Of a DNA stretch of 64,000 nucleotides, positions 1 through 12,480 are shown in pieces; positions within the stretch are counted from its first letter, which is position 1, and each line of letters begins with the position of its first letter. Under the pieces are notes generated by a model, which had not been told where the DNA came from, ran no database searches, and saw only the letters and a list, made by a program, of their open reading frames with translations. This DNA comes from Dastarcus helophoroides (Eukaryota > Arthropoda > Insecta > Coleoptera > Bothrideridae). The DNA is taken from positions 29,748,626-29,812,625 of the forward strand of contig CM053327.1 of assembly GCA_028583605.1 (NCBI GenBank). Reading direction: 5' to 3'. The position numbers and the translations under genes are program-made.

Positions 1-1140
1 ACTTAAGGAAACCAGTCAGAATTTCTAAAAAAATCAGAATCTAAAAGATCGTAAATTTTTCGTAAATGTTTAGAGAAATATCGGAATTTGAAAAAAAAAT
101 TCGACAAAACTTTAAAATGGACAAAAAATTGTCCAAAGAAAGTCAAATTAAAAAAAAAAGTCAAATAAAATAGTCAAAACCCCAAAAAAAGACGATATTG
201 TAAGAGAAATGTTGCAAAAAAGATCTAAATTTTGAGAAAAAGCATTTAATAAATTTCGAAATTCGGAAAAAGAGTATATTTTAAGAGAAAAATTGAATAT
301 TTATTTTCTCTGGACTCTCTGGACGAGTCAGAGGAAGACAGGCTCCCTACCTTTCCTCAACAGGCATCTGCAAATGTCAAATATTGTGATAACACATCGG
401 AATTTTGACAAACAAGTTGAAACTACCAGAAATTTGGATTAAAATAGGGTTGAAATTGACAAAGAAATTTTTTTCCTTTAACAAAAAATTTCAAATTTTT
501 GAAAAATATTCCGTTTTGGCAAAAGATTGACTAGATTTCGAAAAAAAGGCAAATTTTAATAAACAAGCTGAAATTTTCAGAATCAAAAAAAGGCAAAATT
601 TTCAGGAAAAGTTGAGTTTCGAAAAAATGACGAAATTTCACAAAAAAAACGAGGAACTCTTAAATTCAACATGTTGACAGTCATGTTTGAAAAAAGAAGG
701 CAACTTTTAAAAATAATGATTGCAGAATTTTTATTTTATTTTTGAAATTTTTCAAGAAATTTTTTTTTCAAGATTTCCTACAAATATTCTTCTCAGATTG
801 TTTAGATTTCTATTAAAATTTCGATCCAATTAAAAAAAATAATAAACTAATTTTTTGAATAGGTCTAAATCTTTGGAAAAAATTTCATTTTAAATGGAAA
901 TGTCCAGAAACAGATAAAATTGAATGTTGAGTTTAAAGGTAAAATTTGGAGAATAACATGAATTTTAGATAAGTTGAAATTATTTTAAAAAAAGCAGAAA
1001 AAAAATTAGGATTTTTGAAAATTACGTTACAAATTACAAAAAAATATTGAACTTTCTAGGTAACATTTCCAATTTCCAAAAGAAGGTCCAATTTTAAGGG
1101 GAAAATTGAAAAAGTGGAAATTTTTAATAAATCATATTTT
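1..1140. repeat. AT-rich degenerate repeat field
   Basis: No gene seen. The stretch is built of A-runs interrupted by variants of the words AAATTTCGA, GAAAAAA and AAAATTTTC at irregular spacing of about 20-25 bases. Similar fields recur at about 18.1-18.8, 25.5-26.2, 28.7-30.5, 31.7-32.5, 42.4-43.6 and 62.2-63.6 kb in both orientations, so this is a dispersed, decayed repeat rather than random AT-rich sequence. Confidence 0.5.
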
Positions 1141-1300
1141 TGATGGAACGGACTGGTCCTTGGTTATCTTCAAAAATTAAAATACATAACTTGTCCCCTG
1201 AAACCAAGAAAGATTAAAAAACACAACAAAGGTTGCTCTAACGCGTTTAAACAGCCAATCTGTCATCTTCAGAGAGAGAAACTTTGTCTCTCTGAAGATC
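1141..1300 (-). repeat. Hammerhead-like foldback repeat, copy 1
   Basis: Minus-orientation copy of the commonest repeat in the window. It starts with the terminal block GGAACGGACTGGTCCTTGG and continues through CTTGTCCCCTGAAACCAAG, AACACAACAAAGGTTGCTCT and the CTCTAACGCGTTT side of the hammerhead-like core. The core is damaged here (GTTTAAACAGCC instead of GTTTCGATAGCC). Confidence 0.75.
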
Positions 1301-2711
1301 TTCTATAGTTCTCTATAAAGAACCAAGTGACAGGTTTTATTTGAATAAGTAAAGCTCTCATGTCAGGTGGTCCCCTTTAACTATTTAATGTAGAGTTTGT
1401 TCTTATTTTACATATTTTTAAACGAGATTTTAGTTGTGACAATATGGACATCAAGTAGAAAAAAAACTTTGTTAGCATTAGAGTCACTAGAAAAAATAGC
1501 ATTTGTCTAAAAAAAATGTTGAATTTCATTTGCCTTCTAACACAGAAGAGCTCATTTTATGGTCAGACTCCTGCGATGATCAAAATAAAAATATCAAAAT
1601 TGTTTGGTTCTAAAAGCCATATTTTTCTCACATGCAACTTTAAAAAGATTTATTTTCATTATCTTGTTTCGGGACATATCTTTCTCCCAAATAACACTGA
1701 TTTTGGCAAAATTTTGGCAATAATAACTCGGGTACACACTTTGAAAAATATTATTTTAAGATGCTAGAATAAAGAGGCATTTGTAGTGACAGAGATACAA
1801 AGCAAAGATTTTTTCAGATGCGAATAATTAAAAAGGTAATAATTAATAGAAAAAAAAAGCATCAGGAAAAAATGCTGGTTGGCCCAAATGCCACGTAATA
1901 AAAATTGAAAGATAAGCCTCTAAGTATCTTTCTCAAAGAAGCATATCAATATGAAAACTAAAAAAAAATAATATTTCAAAACAGGTAAGAGGAAGACCGT
2001 TAATATTAACAGACTCAAAATTGGAACTTTTTTATTTTGTCATTAATACCAATAATTAAATACCATTATTAGCTACTGATATACGAATTAAAGGTGCAAA
2101 TTTTGAGGACAGTATCGATGGATTCCGAGAATATGTTGATTGTACCAATAGAACCAATATGTGACGAAGAGATAGAGTACTAAAATATCTTTAGGTTAAT
2201 ATAATTAATGTATCATGTTCTGTGTTTGTTCATCAATATCTTAATATACCCTTTTTTGAGAATTTTATTTGCTTAGTTTTATATTTAACAAAAACCTACC
2301 AAAAGCCAAAAATGTATCAAAATACTATCAAATTTTCAATATTTTTCGAAAATAATGGTAAAAAACCATAGCATATGACGATCTGAACCACTAGATATTA
2401 AAATGTGATGAAAATATTAAATAATTATTTTTTAATGTTAAATTGTACTTTAAACAGGGATTGTCCTAAAACTTATGAATGGCACTTCCGTTTGGTTACA
2501 TTTGGATAAGCACCATCCAAATCAGCTTCGTATTCGTCGTTTGCGCCCACAGAATGTGGATTATATTGGAATATTTGGGTTAAGGAAAAATAAATCAGCA
2601 ATATTTTACAGATATATCTATATTAGGTATACTAACAGCTTTACCGTGAGATATTTGAAAATACTACTAAATTGCTAAATACTGGATTACTTTTTTGATA
2701 ATCTTCGTTAG
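1301..2711. other. Intergenic, no gene recognised
   Basis: AT-rich sequence without a recognisable gene. A 67-codon open frame at 2475-2678 (+) and an 83-codon frame at 1516-1767 (+) show no family motif, no signal peptide and no cysteine pattern, and are treated as chance frames. Confidence 0.5.
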
Positions 2712-4300
2712 CTAGTAACAATGGCAGTATCCATTGATGCATTCACCACCTCTGTAGAAGGAATATTTGAAGCGACAGTATCGTCTGCAGCTTGCAGTGT
2801 AGCATCTTGCTTTCTTAAGACTGATTTCTTCTAAAAGTCAAATAAAAAAACCATTAATCACATCATTCGTAAACATTGTTTTATATGTTTTTAAAAATAA
2901 ATTGTTTTATGTCACCCTCAACGTGACATGCGTTTAGGTATGTGAAATTTAGGGGTTGGACACTTTTTACCCCCACCATGACAACTTTTGTCGTGTCACA
3001 GGGTCCAATTACCAACACACATACACATTTATTCAATCAACGCCAACACACTTACTAGTAATTTTGTTATTAATATTTTAGTGCATTTTACTAACATTTA
3101 ACATTTTATTAACAACTGCAACTGTAACTATAATTGTTGAGGGCTATTTTTATCTTTTATTGTTGTTTATTCACTTGCTATGTTATGACCTAATAACACT
3201 ACTATTAAAACATTTAGGTCATGCCACATCCTATGATATAAACTAAAAACTACTACAGTTTAGAAATATTTCGTCATTTATAGGTTTGCAAGCGTTTCCT
3301 TTGATAGAGGGTCCAATGCCTGGTGAAACTTAACAAATAAGTCAATGAAATATTTTATAGTGAAAAAGGGAAACGTGCTACAGTTGAAAATATTTACAAC
3401 TAACAGCCATAGACTGGTTTGGCTTTCCTTACGTTCGCCAGTATGGGATAGACGCTGTAAACTATTCTAACTTATAGCTTTTAGTCAGTTATATACATAC
3501 TGAATTTAAATCTCATTGACTAATTTTTAACTGTCTTTCGACTTGGACTGTAGGAAGAACATAAGCATGTTAACTAACTGTTTGTATTTCTGAAAAGACG
3601 AAAAGAGTTTATTTCAAAAAAAAGCAAATTAACTGAACTGATAGTACCTAAACTTATGATGAGAGAACGTAGCATGACAAATGGATTAAGATACCTAGAT
3701 TTAAATCGATATCATACTTAAGTGTAAGTATCGTATCGAAAAAAAAAAAACAACAAGATTTATAGATCCTTTAGCATTGTCGTAAGCATTTAAGATAAAT
3801 ATCGAATCTGCGATGTCACGATAAGACCAATCATGACCTGTACCATACAGATTAGATCAGACACATCAAAAAAAAAAAAAAAACAGAAATAAGCAGTTCA
3901 AGAAAATTAAGCTGTATTTTTGGAAACACTTTAGATAGAAAAAACTAGTAAAGTATAAAATATTAACGCCACAGGAAACATAACAACAATGATCAAATAA
4001 ATTTTATGGATGAAAGAAGAATAGATGAAGCTACTTGGGATACATCATCAAGGGAGCAAAAATGATAGTTTTAAAAGGGATGGAACAATAAATCCAGAAT
4101 AAGAACGAAACTAGGCAAGAAAACGAAAACCGAACAGGTCGTTTGCTTAAATCAAAGTACGAAGTAATAATAAAATTAAATAAGCAATATGTCCAAGTAA
4201 AGGGGAACTTACTTTCATCAGAGCCTGGAGCTGCAACTGGAGATGATAACACAGCCGCCAATAGCGACATTACAATAAAAAATATTATTGTGAATTTCAT
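2712..4300 (-). CDS. Gene A: secreted six-cysteine CS-alpha-beta-like peptide
   Basis: Two-exon gene. Exon 1 (4300 down to 4213) codes 29 residues: M-K, a hydrophobic signal core (about residues 4-19), then SPVAAPGSDE. It ends at a GTAAGT donor in phase 1. Exon 2 (2830 down to 2712) follows a T-rich tract ending TTTTAG and codes 39 residues to TAG. Its cysteines are C-x4-C-x3-C-x11-C-x4-C-x-C with a GG before Cys4 and a C-terminal CHCY. This is the CS-alpha-beta arrangement of arthropod defensins and scorpion potassium-channel-toxin-like peptides; whether it is antimicrobial, venom or something else cannot be read from sequence. The intron (2831-4212, 1,382 bp) holds no recognised element. 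The mature part is basic (several K/R between Cys2 and Cys4). Exon joining rests on phase, splice sites and paralogues; no transcript evidence is available. Confidence 0.8.
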
Positions 4301-4357
4301 TTTAAAAATTAATGTCGTTTAATACTTGAGTAATATTGAAGCAGTTCCAATTCATGT

Positions 4358-4372
4358 CTTTTATATATTATA
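4358..4372 (-). promoter_or_regulatory. TATA box of gene A
   Basis: On the minus strand this reads ATATATAAAAG about 60 bases upstream of the gene A start codon, the same distance at which paralogues B, C, E, F, G, H and I carry TATA sequences. Confidence 0.5.
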
Positions 4373-5000
4373 TTGAAAATTTTATCTGGTTTGTTTAGTA
4401 TTTAATGCTAGAAATGTTTTTCCCCGATGTCGTAAATTGATGTTTACACTTTTACAGCGACTAATAACAACGTTAGAGCTAGATACACTTTTTTATGGTT
4501 TGGTATACTTTATTAAAATTTTAATACTAAAATCACAGTTGACATAGGTTTTATTTTAATTCCTATATAAATAATTTTAAAGTCGAGTACATAGTTGGGA
4601 ACTAACTAGGAATGTTGCGATGTAAAGCTACATTAAATGATGATTAAAGGCATTTAACAGAAGTTTGATTGGAATCCAACAAAGTGCATCATGTATCTTG
4701 TAATAAAAGTAATACAATTTCGAACGATGTGAATTGTTGTCACTCTAATATAACTTAAAAAAAAACGATTAGAAAATCTTTTCCTGGGATCTCTGCTTCG
4801 CTAATAATGTGTTCATATTTTTGCTATCCACACTGAATATTTTAAAAACTGTGGTCAATTAATACTTATTAAAAACCAAACCAAATACTCTTAAGAATTT
4901 AACTAAATAATAGAATTTGAATTAAATTACAGAACGAATGTAATTAAACTCAAAAAAGCATAAAAAAGTAACACATTCATTATCTTAGTAATTTATTATC

Positions 5001-5795
5001 TTAGTAACACAGGCATCTTCCTTTGAAACAATCACCAGCTCTGTAATTGGGGTATCTGAAGCGACAATATCTTGTACAACTTGCTTTAAAGCATCTAGGC
5101 GCAGATCCACCTGAAAATGAAAACGATTTTATAAATTATCAGTCAATGATATTTCAAAATTATGCAATTCTTAGATCGACATACAGGGCGTCTCAAAAGT
5201 ATTTTGGTTCACTTCATGATATGATTATTTTAAGAAAAATATTTCTTATTAACAGTGCTCTTTGATGGTTTCATTGCCAGAGATACAGGGTTTTGAATTT
5301 AATAACAAGACATTTGTACATTTCCCAATCATTTTGAGCTTGTTTTATAAAATTTGGTGAATGGAAATGTATATACTTTGAAACACTTATTTTAAAATGT
5401 TTAATCAAATTAAATGTTACTTATACAAATGTTTGAATATTTCATCAATACAACATACATTTTTAGGCATTCATAGCTCGTAATATTTTATGAGTTACGG
5501 TACCAACTAACCTAAATATTTTTTTTAGAACGTTCGTACTATTTAATTACCGAATAATTAATTAACGTATTTCACGCAGAGGGCGCTCGTATTTAATGAA
5601 GGTTGCTACGATGTAATCCCATGATACAGGAATGAAAGTTACCTCACTACTTTGTAAGCTTACTTATTGCAAATATCTCGTTGAATATATGTACTATGTA
5701 ACTAATAAAAAATTGGACTTACTGTTTTTAACTGGAGACGATAATACTGCCGTCAACATCCCCATCACAAAGAAAATCAATATATTTAATTTCAT
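5001..5795 (-). CDS. Gene B: secreted six-cysteine CS-alpha-beta-like peptide
   Basis: Exon 1 (5795 down to 5723) codes 24 residues, a signal peptide ending LSSPVKN, with a GTAAGT donor in phase 1. Exon 2 (5110 down to 5001) follows a TTTTCAG acceptor and codes 36 residues to TAA, with C-x4-C-x3-C-x11-C-x4-C-x-C and terminal CLCY. The RYCRF segment around Cys3 is shared with genes A, D and E. GG before Cys4 is AG here. The intron is 612 bp and holds a block starting CAGGGCGTCTCAAAAGTA, a terminal-repeat-like word of an unidentified element. It lies 0.7 kb upstream of gene A on the same strand, so A and B look like a tandem duplication. Defensin-like or toxin-like function is inferred from the cysteine scaffold only. 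Confidence 0.8.
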
Positions 5796-5842
5796 TCTAA
5801 CTGCACGACTTTTGGATTTGGAATAGCGTGTTTTTAATTTTT

Positions 5843-5860
5843 CCCCATTTTATATATTTA
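5843..5860 (-). promoter_or_regulatory. TATA box of gene B
   Basis: Minus strand ATATATAAAATGGGG about 55 bases upstream of the gene B start codon. Confidence 0.5.
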
Positions 5861-7045
5861 AAATCACTATATTTTTAGTTTACATAGTAATAAAGTTTAT
5901 CCACCGTCCATATTTACTTATTTCATCGACATTGTCTTTTCGCAAAACAATAAGGGTAAATGATCGGGCTTGCATGGATTATGCAAGGAAATAAAAATAT
6001 TCACATTTCAGATAAATAAACTCAAAACAAAAGCAGTAAATTTGTTCATATATTTTTCTTTTATGAGGGAAAACATCAACTATTTATTGTATTTTGAAAG
6101 GGATATTTTAAATTTGATTAAAAAAAAATTTAATGTAAAATCTTGTTGCCTAAACGCTACATGGTCTCTAAACAATGACATCATTTACTATATTTTAAAA
6201 TTGCTAATAACTCGAAAATTCAACGTCATGCAATTTCGTCAGGCCTATGAATGATCTATGTGGTCAGGCTACAGTTCTCAATTCTTGACGAATTTTTGAA
6301 ATTCGTCATTTGATTCTGAATTTCTTTGAATGAAAAGCAATTCATTTGGGAAAAGATTGGTCAATAATTTTATTTTTATCAAATTATACTGTAGTTCATC
6401 AGGTAAAAATTAACGTTAAGAAATAGAGATTATTATAACTTCAGGTCAGGTTCCTTTCCAGTACAGCATAAAAAAGTAAGAGGTAATTCGATTACCTTTT
6501 CGAGAAAAATGATTAAACGAAAAATTTCCTTTTTCATTTCATAAAAGTAAAATTTGTTTTGGACTCTTTGTTCAAGTAATCTGTAATATCAATCAAAGCA
6601 ACGATGCTAAATCTGTCATGTGAAGATAATTTTAATTGACACTCACCTCTTATCGCCTAAGAAAAATCATAACTGCTCATATTGAATAATGTGGGATAGC
6701 TGAAACGCTACAAACTCTACAATATACTCCTAGAGTCCTACGGCTGTCCTACTACCAGTAGGGACAAGTGGGGATTTACGAAACGTGGAGCACAAATAGA
6801 ATCTTGAGTATTTCAAATATCTGCGTCCTTTTTACTCGACCAATCAGGCTATCCTTCAAATTACACGTGAAATTAGTTGCCCTGAGGACCAATGTGTAGC
6901 ATGTGAGATTTGCAAGAGAAAATTTATTTTTTGATGGTCTGAAATTTAAATCTAAAGTGACAACATATTTTACTTTTACGGAAGAACTATTGACACGAAG
7001 TTTGTGTTATTTTTTTATACGTAAGTGGCGTATTTGGGTGCTTGA
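5861..7045. other. Intergenic, no gene recognised
   Basis: AT-rich. An open frame at 5970-6254 (+, 94 codons) has skewed hydrophobic composition and no motif; it is most likely a chance frame. Confidence 0.4.
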
Positions 7046-8022
7046 TTAACACATTTTAAAACTGCCAAAGTTTTTACTTGAAAAATTGTTCTTGCAGTTT
7101 TTTTGTCCAGTTGGGGCACAATGAAATGGCGTTCGATGAAACATTGTTACATTGTACCTTATATTAAGTTTACCCCCTTTTACAAATGGTGCATTGATCA
7201 CCTTTTGATCTATTCTTTGCCTGTGTGGCAACAAATGTGTTTTACCTTCTTAGGTTTGAATTGTGTGTTTGAATTTTTGTGAGGAGTCGATTGTGACTGT
7301 GTTGTCTGATTACCCAAATTTCTCTGCAATGATTCTAATAAATTACTTCTGTGCTGCAAAAACTCACTGAATTCTCTATAGGTTGACAACCCCTCTTTTT
7401 CAATAGTTTTTTTTTTCTATTCTCTAGGTGTTGTTTTATACCATTTGGAGAATAATAAAAATATTAAGAACATGTCAAAAAGATCTCTATCTGTATGATT
7501 TACTGATTTTAATGCTCTAATGTGTCTCTGAAATGTGTCAAAAAATTGACTTAATCCAGGAAAACTCTTCTTTTGTAGCGATTGAATTTCAAACAATGTT
7601 TTAATAAGACTCAAGGATATAACTTTTTTATTTTTAAAACGATTCTTTAACAATTCAAGTGCGACTAAATAATTCTGTTCTGTTGTTTCTATAGCTTGAA
7701 TTAATTGCAGAGCATCCCCTTGTAATGATGATTTTAAGTAGTGGAACTTCTGAACTGCAGATAGACATTTGTTTGTATCAATAAGAGATTGAAAAAGATC
7801 GAAAAAATCATTCCACTTCTCATAAGTGCCACTGAATCTTGGAAGATTAATTGGAGGTAATTTAATTTGGGAGCTTAATTCTGCAAAATGTGGTGCTTCT
7901 GGTGAAAAAACTAATGAATGCTTATTGTACTTTTCTAAGAAATCATTTGCCCTAGCACATGCCTCAAAGAAACTATTCTCAAACTCTTCTCTTTCTTCAC
8001 TATCAATAATTTTAGTGATCAA
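7046..8022 (-). pseudogene. BEL/Pao retrotransposon Gag remnant
   Basis: A 201-codon frame (8022 down to 7417) has the BEL/Pao Gag core: an acidic N-terminal region, then LPPINLPRFSGTYEKWNDF, FHYLKSSLQGDA and a segment on bending into a repeated-length module, matching the DUF1759-type Gag. It breaks with a frameshift near 7430. Further down, decayed zinc-knuckle-like pieces (QCTICK, LCPNW) appear in shifted frames to about 7050. It reads away from the LTR at 8678-8806, as expected for the 5' part of a minus-strand element. No protease or polymerase follows, so the element is truncated. Confidence 0.8.
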
Positions 8023-8677
8023 CTCAATTTCTGTTTGAATCTCGTTGAATTCGTTTAAACAAGTTTCTTATTTGGCCCTTCTCATTTTTAATTCACTGTA
8101 AGTTTTATGCAAAAGTGTTTAAATAATTTACAAATCTGCTTATTTGCCCTTTAATGGCTTAAGTTTATCCATTCTCTTTTTTGCCATTAAACGGTTATAT
8201 ACAGGAAATGCGAAAGGTCAATATTGGACAATGAAACCGAAAATCCAGTTACTTTTGTCCTTGTAAATTTACTACTTTGACTGACTTGCTGCATGTTTTC
8301 TGCTGCTGTGTACGTACTCCACTAATTTCTGACCGATTGTAACTCGAAACTTCTCTTTTGATTTCCTTTGATAAGGTACACCAACAAGCTCAACTAATGC
8401 TTAAAAAAATATTTGATATCTATCTGCAAATGATATTATGTATAACTTGAATATAAATATTTCAAAATTTCGATGACTCGATGCACTGTTTAGCAAATGA
8501 CTTCCTGTGAAATGTTCGCCGATGTGTTATTGCAATGTTTTTTTTTTTCTGGAGTGAGATCTCATGTTAATTGCTGACTGCTGTGTCTGTTGTCACTCTT
8601 GGGCTAACGACTCGTACTGTCTTGCAGGCGTACTCCCTGTTACTCACTCACGAATAGCGCTCAATGGGACCATTAAA

Positions 8678-8806
8678 TGTATGTAATTCGCTGGTTTCTC
8701 CTTTATAAACTGTAAAATTCATAATGAATAAATAATTGACACTTTCTTTTTAATCGTGAATTATTTTATTATTTTTGTTGTTATGACAACAATACAATAT
8801 CAAACA
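8678..8806 (-). repeat. BEL/Pao LTR, minus orientation
   Basis: On the minus strand it starts TGTTTGATATTGTATTG and ends ACATACA, 129 bp. It is the reverse complement of the LTR at 10597-10724 with few differences. The TG...CA ends define it. Its inner side leads into a TTTAATGGTCCC leader and then the Gag remnant. Confidence 0.65.
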
Positions 8807-8865
8807 GCCTTAACCCTGACCAACTACTAACCCACAGTTTATATTGAAACGGACCTAAGTGGCTT

Positions 8866-10456
8866 TTGCAAGATCGAGAAGACTGGCCTATCACGTCAAC
8901 TAGCCCCATTCCTGAACTTGATTTTGAAAAAAGAAAAAATATAAATGTGTCTACACATCCAATTTCACAAGAGAATGACTTTTTTTACAGATATTCCTCA
9001 GTCATTAGGCTAATACGTATTACAGCATATCTTCTGCGATTCAAACAAAACTGTTCCAAACAAAGGCACCAAGCTGGTGTTTTAACCTACGAAGAGATAA
9101 GAGAAGCGTTAATTTGTCTCATAAGATTAGTTCAAGGACAATCCTTTTCAGAAGATGTTGACTCATTACAAAAGAATGGTACTGTACCTAGCCGTAGTAA
9201 ATTGTTGACATTCTCTTCCTTTCTGGACAAAAATGGATTAATACGTGTAGGAGGCAGACTACGACGAACCAATTTGTCATATGATCAAAAAAATCCTTTA
9301 ATTCTTCCTTCTTCGCACAAATTCACAGAACTACTTATCAAGAAATAACACATATTCTTGTTGCATGCTGAACCACAAGCAACTCTGGCAGCCTTACGAC
9401 TAAAATTTTGGATTTTATCAGGTCGACAAGCAGTTAAAAAAGTACCGAGAAGATGTATAACTTGCTTTAGACATACACCAAACACTATATATCCGATTAT
9501 GGGAGATCTATCAGAGGAAAGAATTACACAATCAAGACCTTTCTTGAACATCGGCGTTGACTATGCAGGACCAATTACTTTGAAAGAAAGCCACAGACGT
9601 GGTCGTCTTCACACATATCCCTGTTATGTCGCCGTATTTATTTGTCTATCCACAAAGGCAATTCATTTGGAAATAGTTTCTAGTCTCAGCACAGAAGCCT
9701 TTATTGTAGCCTTGAAACGATTTACAGCTCGTCGAGGTAAATGTGCGAACATTTTCTCAGACAACGCAAGAAATTTCATCACGGCTAACAAGTCATTGAA
9801 GGAAATGGAAGCGCTTCTCAGTTCAGATAATCACTGGAACACCGTACAAACATACACAGCAAATGAAGGTATTACTTGGCATTTCATTATTTCACGCGAT
9901 CCCCCACATTTGGTGGAATTTGGGAAGCTTCAATAAAGTCATTTAAATATCACATAAAGAGCATAACAGGCAACTCTGTATTTACATTCGAAGAGTATTA
10001 CACATTTTTAGTACAAGTTGAAGCTTGTTTAAACTCACGTCCCTTAACACCACTTTCAAGCGACCCCAATGCTTTATCAGCACTTACTCCAGCTCATGTT
10101 ATAATAGCCATTCAAGCCATTCCAGAGCCACATCTTACTGCTGAAGTCATCACCTCATTAAAACGGTGGAACCATCTCCAGTTATTATTGCAGCGCTTTT
10201 GGAAAAATGGTCATCGGAGTACCTAGGCTACCTACAAGGTCGCTCAAAATGGAAAATGAACAAACCCAATGTCCAAGTTGGTCAGATGGTATTATTAAAA
10301 GAAGAGAATCTGTCGCCGTTAAAGTGGAAACTAGGACGAATAGTGAAGCTATACCCAGGAGAAGACAAAGCAGTGCGCGTGGTACAAGTAAAAACAGCAA
10401 GTGCATCTGTGAAGCGTGCTGTTAACAAACTATGCATTTTGCCACTACAGGACTAA
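8866..10456 (+). pseudogene. BEL/Pao Pol C-terminal region with integrase
   Basis: Successive frames 8866-9348, 9358-9936, 9876-10226 and 10166-10456 form one decayed coding region. In order it shows an RNase H-to-integrase linker (FLDKNGLIRVGGRLR), the H2C2 zinc-binding part (CITCF), and the integrase core. The core keeps its catalytic acidic residues: GVDYAGP, FSDNARNF and GGIWEASIKSF. It closes with the DUF5641-type C-terminus (VGQMVLLKEENLSPLKW...). Frameshifts near 9350, about 9900 and about 10190 break it. The 5' half (Gag, protease, RT) is missing. It is followed by an LTR in the same orientation. Confidence 0.88.
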
Positions 10457-10596
10457 ATAAGCAACAAATTAGCAGATGTCATTGTAGTTATGTTTCACAT
10501 TTGCTTATGTTCATTGACTGACATTGTTCTTTGTTATTTATAATGTACTTCTCATTTTTATTATATTTCATTGCATTGAAAGCAAGGTGGAAGGTC

Positions 10597-10724
10597 TGTT
10601 CGATATTGTATTGTAGTCATAACAACAAAAATAAAAAAATAATTCACGATTAGAAAGAAAGTGTCAATTATTTATTCATTATAAATTATACAGTCTATAA
10701 GGAAGAAACCAGCGATCATTCACA
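10597..10724 (+). repeat. BEL/Pao 3' LTR
   Basis: 128 bp, starts TGTTCGATATTGTATTG and ends ATTCACA, placed 140 bp after the Pol stop codon. It matches 8678-8806 in inverse orientation. Confidence 0.65.
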
Positions 10725-10984
10725 TTCAACCCCTACTGCAGGTAAGTAGCATTTGAATTTTTTTATCGACATCCACACGTAAACCTCCCCAATGATCTCC
10801 ACATCGAAAGGTCTTGTGTCTTTTGAGTCCAATGACGTACATTTCAACTTAAGTACCTACCTATGTATGAACAAAGGATTACATAGTGAAACGAGCATGA
10901 GGAAAACCGCAGAATTAGTGAGAAATAGCCTAAGCCTAAGAAATACTGCTGAACTAAAATATTTGAACCACATAACCCTATCTC

Positions 10985-11750
10985 CTCGCTATGTTTGGTC
11001 GACTTCAATGCTTCAAAGACCCAGGCAGCGATTTTATTTAAGAAAACATCAAGGAATAATGCAACAAACATACTAACGGGCTGTAAAATCTTTCCGATCG
11101 GATCTAATCTATCTATCCTAGGAGTGAACGCAAGCACTAACTTCTCTTGGGGCGATCATGTGCGCGCCATTGTCAAATCCGCCTCTCAGAATCAAGGCTT
11201 TCTTTTTAGGGCAAAAAAGTACTTTACATCTCATGAGCTACTCACAAAATACAAAGCTCAAGTTAGGCCAACACTGTTTTCATATTTGAAGTTCAGCCCC
11301 AAAGCACACTTTAACTCTTTTGGATTCAATTCAAAGAAGATCGATTCGCCTAATTGATGACGAGAGTTTGACCGATTCACTCTAAACACTAGAGCACAGG
11401 CGAATGGTTGGTGAGTTGTCTCTTTTTTACAAGTATTATCATGGAAGATGCTGGCAAGAACTAATAGGATTGATCCCCCAAGGGCAAGATTCTTGAGGCA
11501 TACAAGACAGTCGGAGACAGCAAATTCCTGTGCGGTCCAGCTTGACACAGTAAGGACTTCTGTCTATGGAGATTCTTTTTTCTGTAGAACTTCCAAGCTA
11601 TGGAAAGCGTTACCGAAAGGAATTTTCTCCAAAAATTACAACCTATCCTTGTTTAAGAAGGCGGTTCATCGCTATCTATCCTTGTTTCCGCATCCTACTC
11701 GAAGTGCTCTGATGTCATAATGGGGTTACCCTTTCCAAGTGGATTAAACT
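10985..11750 (+). pseudogene. CR1-like LINE 3' fragment
   Basis: Decayed C-terminal part of a non-LTR reverse transcriptase. It codes VDFNASKTQAAILFKKTSR, LSILGVNASTNFSWGDHVRAI, SASQNQGFLFRAKKYFTS and, after frameshifts, the tail with PPRARFLRHTRQSETANSC and FCRTSKLWKALP. It ends with the 3' UTR word near GTGGATTAAACT shared with the copies at 13.6, 23.9 and 50.3 kb. The polymerase core is absent. Confidence 0.8.
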
Positions 11751-11884
11751 CAAAAGAAATAGTAAAAAAAATAATAACATCAACGGTCTTGTAACTCGCA
11801 TGACATCAAACTATGTAAATAGCAAGGACTTTGAACATCAGCCTAAAGAGCACCTAAAAGAATATATATCATAACTTGCTCTAA

Positions 11885-12369
11885 AATGCGCTATGGGCTG
11901 GATACGATGGAAGCTAGCAGTTTAGCATATGAACTGGCTTTGCATCATAACTTAATAATTCTTTCAAACTGGCAAGAGAGAAATGACTGAAGCTGATCGA
12001 CTTCGTGGCTTTAAGGCACGTCATGCAGATTTAACACTAAAAGCTGAAAGCTTGCAGTCTTTCTAGGTCTACGTCCTTTAATAAACATGTCTTTTTTTTT
12101 GACAATTTGGAATAGCGTTAAAAGTGCTCCGATTATAGTACAAACCCCAAATATATGCAAAAACTGCCCGAGAGCAGCACCTCGTAAATTAAGTTATAAA
12201 AGGAAGTGAAGACTGAAATAAAAGATCTTGCACGTCTAAGAGAAGAAAATAAAAATAAGACAAATGGTTCTAAACCAGAGAAGAAAGCAGCAAAAGTTTT
12301 GTTTCCAAGCTCTGAAACCGATGATGATGTCTCAGACATATCTGTAATTGAATTGGATGAAGAAGATTA
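11885..12369 (+). pseudogene. Pogo-like transposase relic
   Basis: The first part (about 11890-12060) codes GLDTMEASSLAYELALHHN and, after one break, MTEADRLRGFKARHADLTL, resembling the CENP-B/pogo-type helix-turn-helix domain with its usual MAG-DW-FM-RH pattern. The last part (about 12205-12369) codes an acidic tail, KAAKVLFPSSETDDDVSD, ending at TAA, like the acidic C-terminus of pogo-type transposases. The catalytic DDE core between them is deleted. Confidence 0.6.
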
Positions 12370-12480
12370 AAATACAAATCTTGTCCCCTGAAACCAAGGA
12401 CGATTAAAAAGCACAACAAAGGTTGCTCTAACGCATTTTGAAACCGAAGCTATCAACTTCAGAGGAATACTGAAGAAGAT
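12370..12480 (-). repeat. Hammerhead-like foldback repeat, copy 2
   Basis: Carries CTTGTCCCCTGAAACCAAGG, the ACACAACAAAGG block and GCTCTAACGCATTTTGAAA, a damaged core. It abuts the stop codon of the pogo relic, so it may have inserted at that element's 3' end. Confidence 0.65.

Noticed and set aside
2475..2678. 67-codon frame as a small gene
   Set aside because: No motif, no promoter or splice context, and no paralogue in the window.
5047..5265. 72-codon plus frame
   Set aside because: Antisense to gene B exon 2.
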